Assembly: GCA_017558545.1 (NCBI GenBank)
Contig: JAFYUG010000203.1
Location: forward strand, 1 to 6,008
Source: Oscillospiraceae bacterium
GTDB lineage: Bacteria; Bacillota; Clostridia; Oscillospirales; Oscillospiraceae
DNA: 6,008 bases
Reading direction: 5' to 3'
This document shows positions 4,201-6,008 of this stretch, one piece after another (position 1 is the stretch's first letter; each line of letters opens with the position of its first letter). The translations under genes and the position numbers were made by a program. Under the pieces are notes generated by a model. That model searched no databases. It was not told where the DNA came from and saw nothing but the letters and a program-made list of their open reading frames with translations.

Positions 4201-6008
4201 GACATTGGGCAAAGCAATCCCCAAGGAAAAGCTTATCACCTTCACCTATGAAACCAGCGGCATATTCGAAAACAACGTTTTGGCAGGCTCCGTTTATACC
4301 AACCAGTTCAACATAAGCGGGAGATATAATATAAAATCCAATGTATATTTCACCGCTGGTACTATCAAGGCCAAGAAAATGGCCCTGTCTTATTACGATC
4401 CCTATAATCCCTATAATGGAGACTGGCTCTGGAACTATTATCATTATGACGGCACAGACGGCGTTACCGAGCTTCAGTATGAAAAGCTGATAGATGACTA
4501 TCTGGCATGGACCATTGAGCTGAGCGCGCCTCTGGAGTTTTTGGGAACGGGTAACATTATCCTCTACGAGGATCTTCCCGATGGCGTAGAAATCAGAGGA
4601 CTGACGCTGCCATTCAGGGACGGTATTCCTGCAAGGACTACTCTGGAACTGTGGGATATAGAACCCGGCAAAAGCTACGAATGGACATTTGACCTATATA
4701 CCGCGGAGCAGTATCTTAATTGGAGCTTCTGGCAGAAAGCGCCGGTACCTACCATAATTACAATAAATGTTACCGAATCCGGAGACGTTGAGATGATTAT
4801 GCCGGGCATCATCTTTGAAACAATGGCCCAATTTGCGACACTTTATAATGAAGCAAATAAGGAATTGTTTGAGAGCGATCCCGAAAATTATAAACCTCTG
4901 GATGAATGGTACGGCTACCTCCATATTTTCACTCAGATAGACGAAGACTTTGAGTGGACGGAGGAAACGAAAAAAGATAAGGTATATGTCCATAACTTCG
5001 AAAACCGCTTCACCATTGAAGATGAGGACGGAAAAGTTCTGGACTACGGCTCTCAGACCCAGAGAATTTATAAGGACGAAAGCTCCGGCGTTATCCGCAA
5101 GAAGGCATCAACGGACGAAAATAATATAATTACCTACTCCGTTATTCTCAATGCCTACGGCAGAGACCTTATTGAAAACTCCGACGCCCTTGCCATCCAC
5201 GATGAACTGAGCTATCCCTCCACAGATGCAAAGCCTCTCCGCGTGAGATTGGTTCCCGGCTCTGTGAAACTCTATGAGATAGACCTGAAATCCGATGGCA
5301 AATATACAAAGCTCAGCGAGATACCGATAAATTATCGGTATAACGAAAGCTCCACCGAAGCGGGCGGAGTTACAAACTGGCTTCATACTCTGGATTTGAC
5401 CATACCCGATGGCAAGTCCCTTGTGCTGGAATATTCCTATAAGGCCAGCGGCGTTAAGGGCTCGGACCACAATGTCCTCAACGAATGCACCATAACAGGT
5501 GTGGGCGAGGGCGACCTTGAAGGAAATGTCAAGGTTGAAATCGAGGTTAAGGAAGCCGCAGCTCAGGCGAATATCAAGGGCGTTATGCTCTATAAGGTTG
5601 ACGCCAACAGCGACGGTATCTTCCTTGAAAATGCTCTCTTCAACATCTATATCTGGAACGAGGAACAAGGCAAATACATCATTGTTCACCATCCCGAAAA
5701 CGGAGATACGGAGTTTACCACCGATGTAACCGGTGCAATTATCCTTGATAACTCCACAATAGACGAAGCGCAGTTTGCTTATAACACCGCTTACTACATT
5801 GTAGAAGTTGAATCCCCCAATGGTTACTACCTAAGCCCCGAACCTTACTACTTCTACATAGCCCATGAGAATACCGAGGCTTACCCCGGATGCTTCCCCG
5901 AAGGCTTCACAGGACACGCTCTCACCAGCGGCGATATAATCTACCGCCAAAATGTCAGCGAGTTCACGGAAATCAAGGTTGAGAAGTTCTGGCTGGACTT
6001 TGTGGGCA
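1139..6008 (+). CDS. Giant secreted CHAP-domain surface adhesin with Cys/His repeats and Cna-B stalk, 3'-truncated
   Basis: One uninterrupted frame runs from TTG 1139 to the window edge (1623 codons, no stop). The predicted order is: basic head and hydrophobic export signal (1-50); nine HxHxxxC modules (62-251); CHAP domain (about 277-425); linker (426-502); adhesin-type beta domain (about 503-655); about five divergent beta domains (about 662-1475); SpaA/Cna-B domain (about 1478-1605); start of another Cna-B domain with Lys1616. The protein is acidic after the signal, as is usual for Gram-positive stalk proteins. CHAP domains cleave peptidoglycan cross-bridges or stem peptides, and Cna-B domains form self-made isopeptide bonds that stiffen stalks, so a wall-attached, wall-active adhesin is the likely role. 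A C-terminal LPXTG motif would be expected beyond 6008 but is not seen. The gene overlaps the signal peptidase gene by 8 nt. Domain identities rest on motif reading; the CHAP and SpaA calls are strong and the middle beta domains are weaker. The ligand is unknown. Confidence 0.93.
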   Translation, partial: MNRENGNLHPDVAAFAKKRRKRKAWKKVVTAMSAVVVFVTTYALIIPAITMNSDTSCGKEEHVHSESCYVGIASGVEGGELICTADNENVHVHGDECYGPAEGGHIHDENCYEYALGELICLLPEGEGHSHVEKCWIPGTEPVCGIPEGHIHDQYCFSEDVLVCPIPENHVHVSECCGYVLDCGLEEYEAHTHSDECYEKIATLICTLEESEGEKVLLCEEVVSEHIHGDECYEARELICEKEEHTHDLACYANHEADRETAEQWEASFRGAELSGNWARDVLAIAETQLGYRESQLNYIVSEDGAVRGYTRYGDWYGEGYDYGDWCAMFASFCLHYSGVGEAYPTNAYCPFWVNELTELGYYKIPYEYVPKSGDLIFFDWEQDGIVDHVGFVEAVEGTMVYTIEGNSNASVERREYELFDKRIDGYGELVQSNAPIGEVDKDSTNAWVELIEEADEAIYGLSEEVLPQEAGVEQGAPMMRSGGATYGLSRGLFGARALGAPLDLTPYINAVTMYDANGNLLPSGSMVTEGDIIEFKLEYTITGQQLAVMNGEDLSVKTDTLTYSLPEIFEMVRSDSGNIVNSSGQTVGTYVIDSETETITMTFSEDYLRQNAKGIQIHGFISFFSTVTKITEEEGEHQDFKFTDKIVLGVNIEEKHEAVGDLTIQKSKMSVDGEYITYELVVTSAEGTSGPITITDKMSAGLSFVEGISVRRGNGSSINAIFNAAADKGSFTMTLPEMKAGDSYVIRYRCKADIDLLGADLTVRNTASVSGKDSDGKDLKDETFVNHTFTALKKTGVANDDGTITWTITINQDKLDISGWTLEDILTTDKGASSYRGPVTIKNSAGNVVAQNVTLPYTFPAGSKDTYVIAYTTSHDYADGVYISNKAILKDDDTDITVVTGTNIGQPTAKSGEAGEVTQVDGKYVLPITWTVTIDTSIGEIPAGEVLIDTMEDWNSNEMYMTYSQLMSAYNNIKAALEDAGSSISQFTAKEYAYEMGQATNRKYSLSELSEDKLYEYFEVTLGKAIPKEKLITFTYETSGIFENNVLAGSVYTNQFNISGRYNIKSNVYFTAGTIKAKKMALSYYDPYNPYNGDWLWNYYHYDGTDGVTELQYEKLIDDYLAWTIELSAPLEFLGTGNIILYEDLPDGVEIRGLTLPFRDGIPARTTLELWDIEPGKSYEWTFDLYTAEQYLNWSFWQKAPVPTIITINVTESGDVEMIMPGIIFETMAQFATLYNEANKELFESDPENYKPLDEWYGYLHIFTQIDEDFEWTEETKKDKVYVHNFENRFTIEDEDGKVLDYGSQTQRIYKDESSGVIRKKASTDENNIITYSVILNAYGRDLIENSDALAIHDELSYPSTDAKPLRVRLVPGSVKLYEIDLKSDGKYTKLSEIPINYRYNESSTEAGGVTNWLHTLDLTIPDGKSLVLEYSYKASGVKGSDHNVLNECTITGVGEGDLEGNVKVEIEVKEAAAQANIKGVMLYKVDANSDGIFLENALFNIYIWNEEQGKYIIVHHPENGDTEFTTDVTGAIILDNSTIDEAQFAYNTAYYIVEVESPNGYYLSPEPYYFYIAHENTEAYPGCFPEGFTGHALTSGDIIYRQNVSEFTEIKVEKFWLDFVG
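1322..1891 (+). repeat. Nine tandem HxHxxxC modules (Cys/His-rich array)
   Basis: Nine copies of His-x-His-x3-Cys occur with perfect internal spacing. The first His of each is at residues 62, 91, 105, 129, 150, 170, 191, 226 and 245; the Cys lies six residues later and is usually followed by Tyr, Trp or Phe. Most copies are separated by a second Cys in a [LP][IV]C or LDC motif, which sits 5-8 residues before the next His pair. The basic unit is therefore about C-x(4-7)-HxHxxxC. Residues 57-251 contain 19 Cys. Unit length varies from 14 to 35 residues. Some copies still match at DNA level: GATGAGTGCTACGAA at 1721 and 1826, and GGCCACATCCACGAT at 1448 and 1583, which suggests growth by internal duplication. 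Two Cys and two His per unit could make a tetrahedral metal site, or the Cys could pair as disulfides; both are inference. I do not know a characterised function for this repeat. Confidence 0.93.
1967..2413 (+). other. CHAP domain (cysteine amidohydrolase/peptidase)
   Basis: Residues 277-425 match the CHAP fold of peptidoglycan amidases and endopeptidases. The opening helix is NWARDVLAIAETQLGYRE. The nucleophile is Cys327 in YGDWCAMFASF. A KSGDLIFFDW strand precedes His389 in VDHVGFVEAVEG, and Glu405 and Asn407 follow in YTIEGNSN. All four expected active-site positions are present, so the domain is probably active. NlpC/P60 is the nearest alternative family, but the GDLIFFDW...DHVGFVE...IEGNSN order fits CHAP better. 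It would cut wall peptides locally during export or anchoring, or act on neighbouring cells; the sequence does not decide which. Confidence 0.88.
2526..2545. repeat. Inverted repeat, 9-bp arms, 2-nt centre, inside the CDS
   Basis: CTGAGGAAG (2526-2534) and CTTCCTCAG (2537-2545) are exact reverse complements separated by TT. As RNA this gives a stem of about 8 bp with a GTTC loop. It lies in the linker between the CHAP and adhesin domains. No T-run follows, so it is not an intrinsic terminator. It may simply reflect codon choice in the LSEEVLPQE stretch. Confidence 0.6.
2645..3106 (+). other. N-terminal adhesin-like beta domain
   Basis: About residues 503-656 begin LDLTPYINAVTMYDANGN and continue through VTEGDIIEFKLEYTI, a TLTYSLPE strand and GTYVIDSETETITMTFSED. 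This is the pattern of the first extracellular beta-sandwich of SpaA/Sdr-like adhesins, which often start with an L-D-x-x-x-Y-I-x-x-V strand. The call rests on strand pattern and general resemblance, not on a diagnostic motif, and any ligand is unknown. Confidence 0.5.
3122..5566 (+). repeat. About five divergent tandem beta domains (DUF11/Cna-like stalk)
   Basis: A Lys-rich entry strand followed by an aromatic strand of the form [IL][TA][WY]-x-[IVL] recurs five times: ITYELVV (677), ITWTITI (805), ITWTVTI (929), LAWTIEL (1122) and ITYSVIL (1331). Units close with strands such as VRNTASVSG, YISNKAILKD and LNECTITGVGEG, which resemble the N-x-A-x-[IV] closing strand of DUF11-type repeats in Gram-positive stalk proteins. 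Spacing is about 125 residues for the first units, then about 193 and 209, so units three and four carry insertions or an extra domain. Identity between units is low. They probably act as a rigid spacer that lifts the N-terminal enzyme and array away from the wall. Confidence 0.6.
5321..5341. repeat. Perfect 21-bp inverted repeat inside the CDS
   Basis: ATACCGATAA (5321-5330) and TTATCGGTAT (5332-5341) are exact reverse complements around a single central A. The sequence encodes EIPINYRYN within the fifth stalk domain. Dyads of this length and tightness resemble repressor operators, but this one is deep inside a gene with no start site nearby, so it may be chance. Confidence 0.65.
5570..6007 (+). 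other. SpaA/Cna-B prealbumin-like domain and start of the next Cna-B domain
   Basis: About residues 1478-1605 follow the SpaA-type fold. The first strand is IKGVMLYKVDANSDG with candidate isopeptide Lys1486; next is the LENALFNIYIWNEEQGKY strand pair; then the diagnostic YYIVEVESPNGYYL, in which Glu1556 aligns with the catalytic Glu of Y-x-[LV]-x-E-x-x-[AS]-P-x-G-Y. Asn1605 in YRQNVSE is the likely acceptor. FTEIKVEKFWLDFVG then opens another Cna-B domain with Lys1616, cut by the window edge. Such domains lock themselves with Lys-Asn bonds outside the cell and are usual in sortase-anchored pilins and adhesins. Confidence 0.8.

Noticed and set aside
5108..5692. Minus-strand frame of 194 codons within the stalk region
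   Set aside because: It lies in the same codon register as the surface protein and arises from its codon bias, with no supporting motif.

Overview
The window looks like a chromosomal segment of an uncultured gut-type Clostridia (Oscillospiraceae/Ruminococcaceae-like) bacterium. This is inferred from protein family resemblance, the AGGAGG-type ribosome binding sites and the Gram-positive cell-surface architecture; no rRNA or other taxonomic marker is present. Base composition looks moderate and even across the window, and no mobile element, tRNA, CRISPR array or terminator was seen.

Three genes lie head to tail on the plus strand and fill almost the whole window. (1) Positions 1-477 hold the 3' part of a small, highly charged, alpha-helical coiled-coil protein. 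(2) Positions 520-1146 hold a complete type I signal peptidase with one N-terminal membrane segment and the Ser/Lys catalytic dyad. (3) Positions 1139-6008 hold the first 1623 codons of a very large secreted surface protein. It starts at a TTG codon that overlaps the end of the peptidase gene by 8 nt, and it is still open at the window edge.

The giant protein reads, in order: a strongly basic export signal with a YALIIPAIT-type end; nine HxHxxxC modules rich in Cys and His; a CHAP cysteine-amidase/peptidase domain with its Cys-His-Glu-Asn residues present; an Arg/Gly-rich linker; an N-terminal adhesin-like beta domain; about five divergent DUF11/Cna-like beta domains in tandem; a SpaA/Cna-B prealbumin-like domain with candidate isopeptide residues; and the start of a further Cna-B domain. 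A C-terminal sortase signal or other anchor would lie beyond the window.

The three genes probably form one transcription unit, and the peptidase and the giant protein are probably translationally coupled. The simplest model is a dedicated or co-regulated signal peptidase next to its large exported client. The client would place a peptidoglycan-active CHAP enzyme and a possibly metal- or redox-active Cys/His array on a stalk at the cell surface. The least explained part is the Cys/His array.
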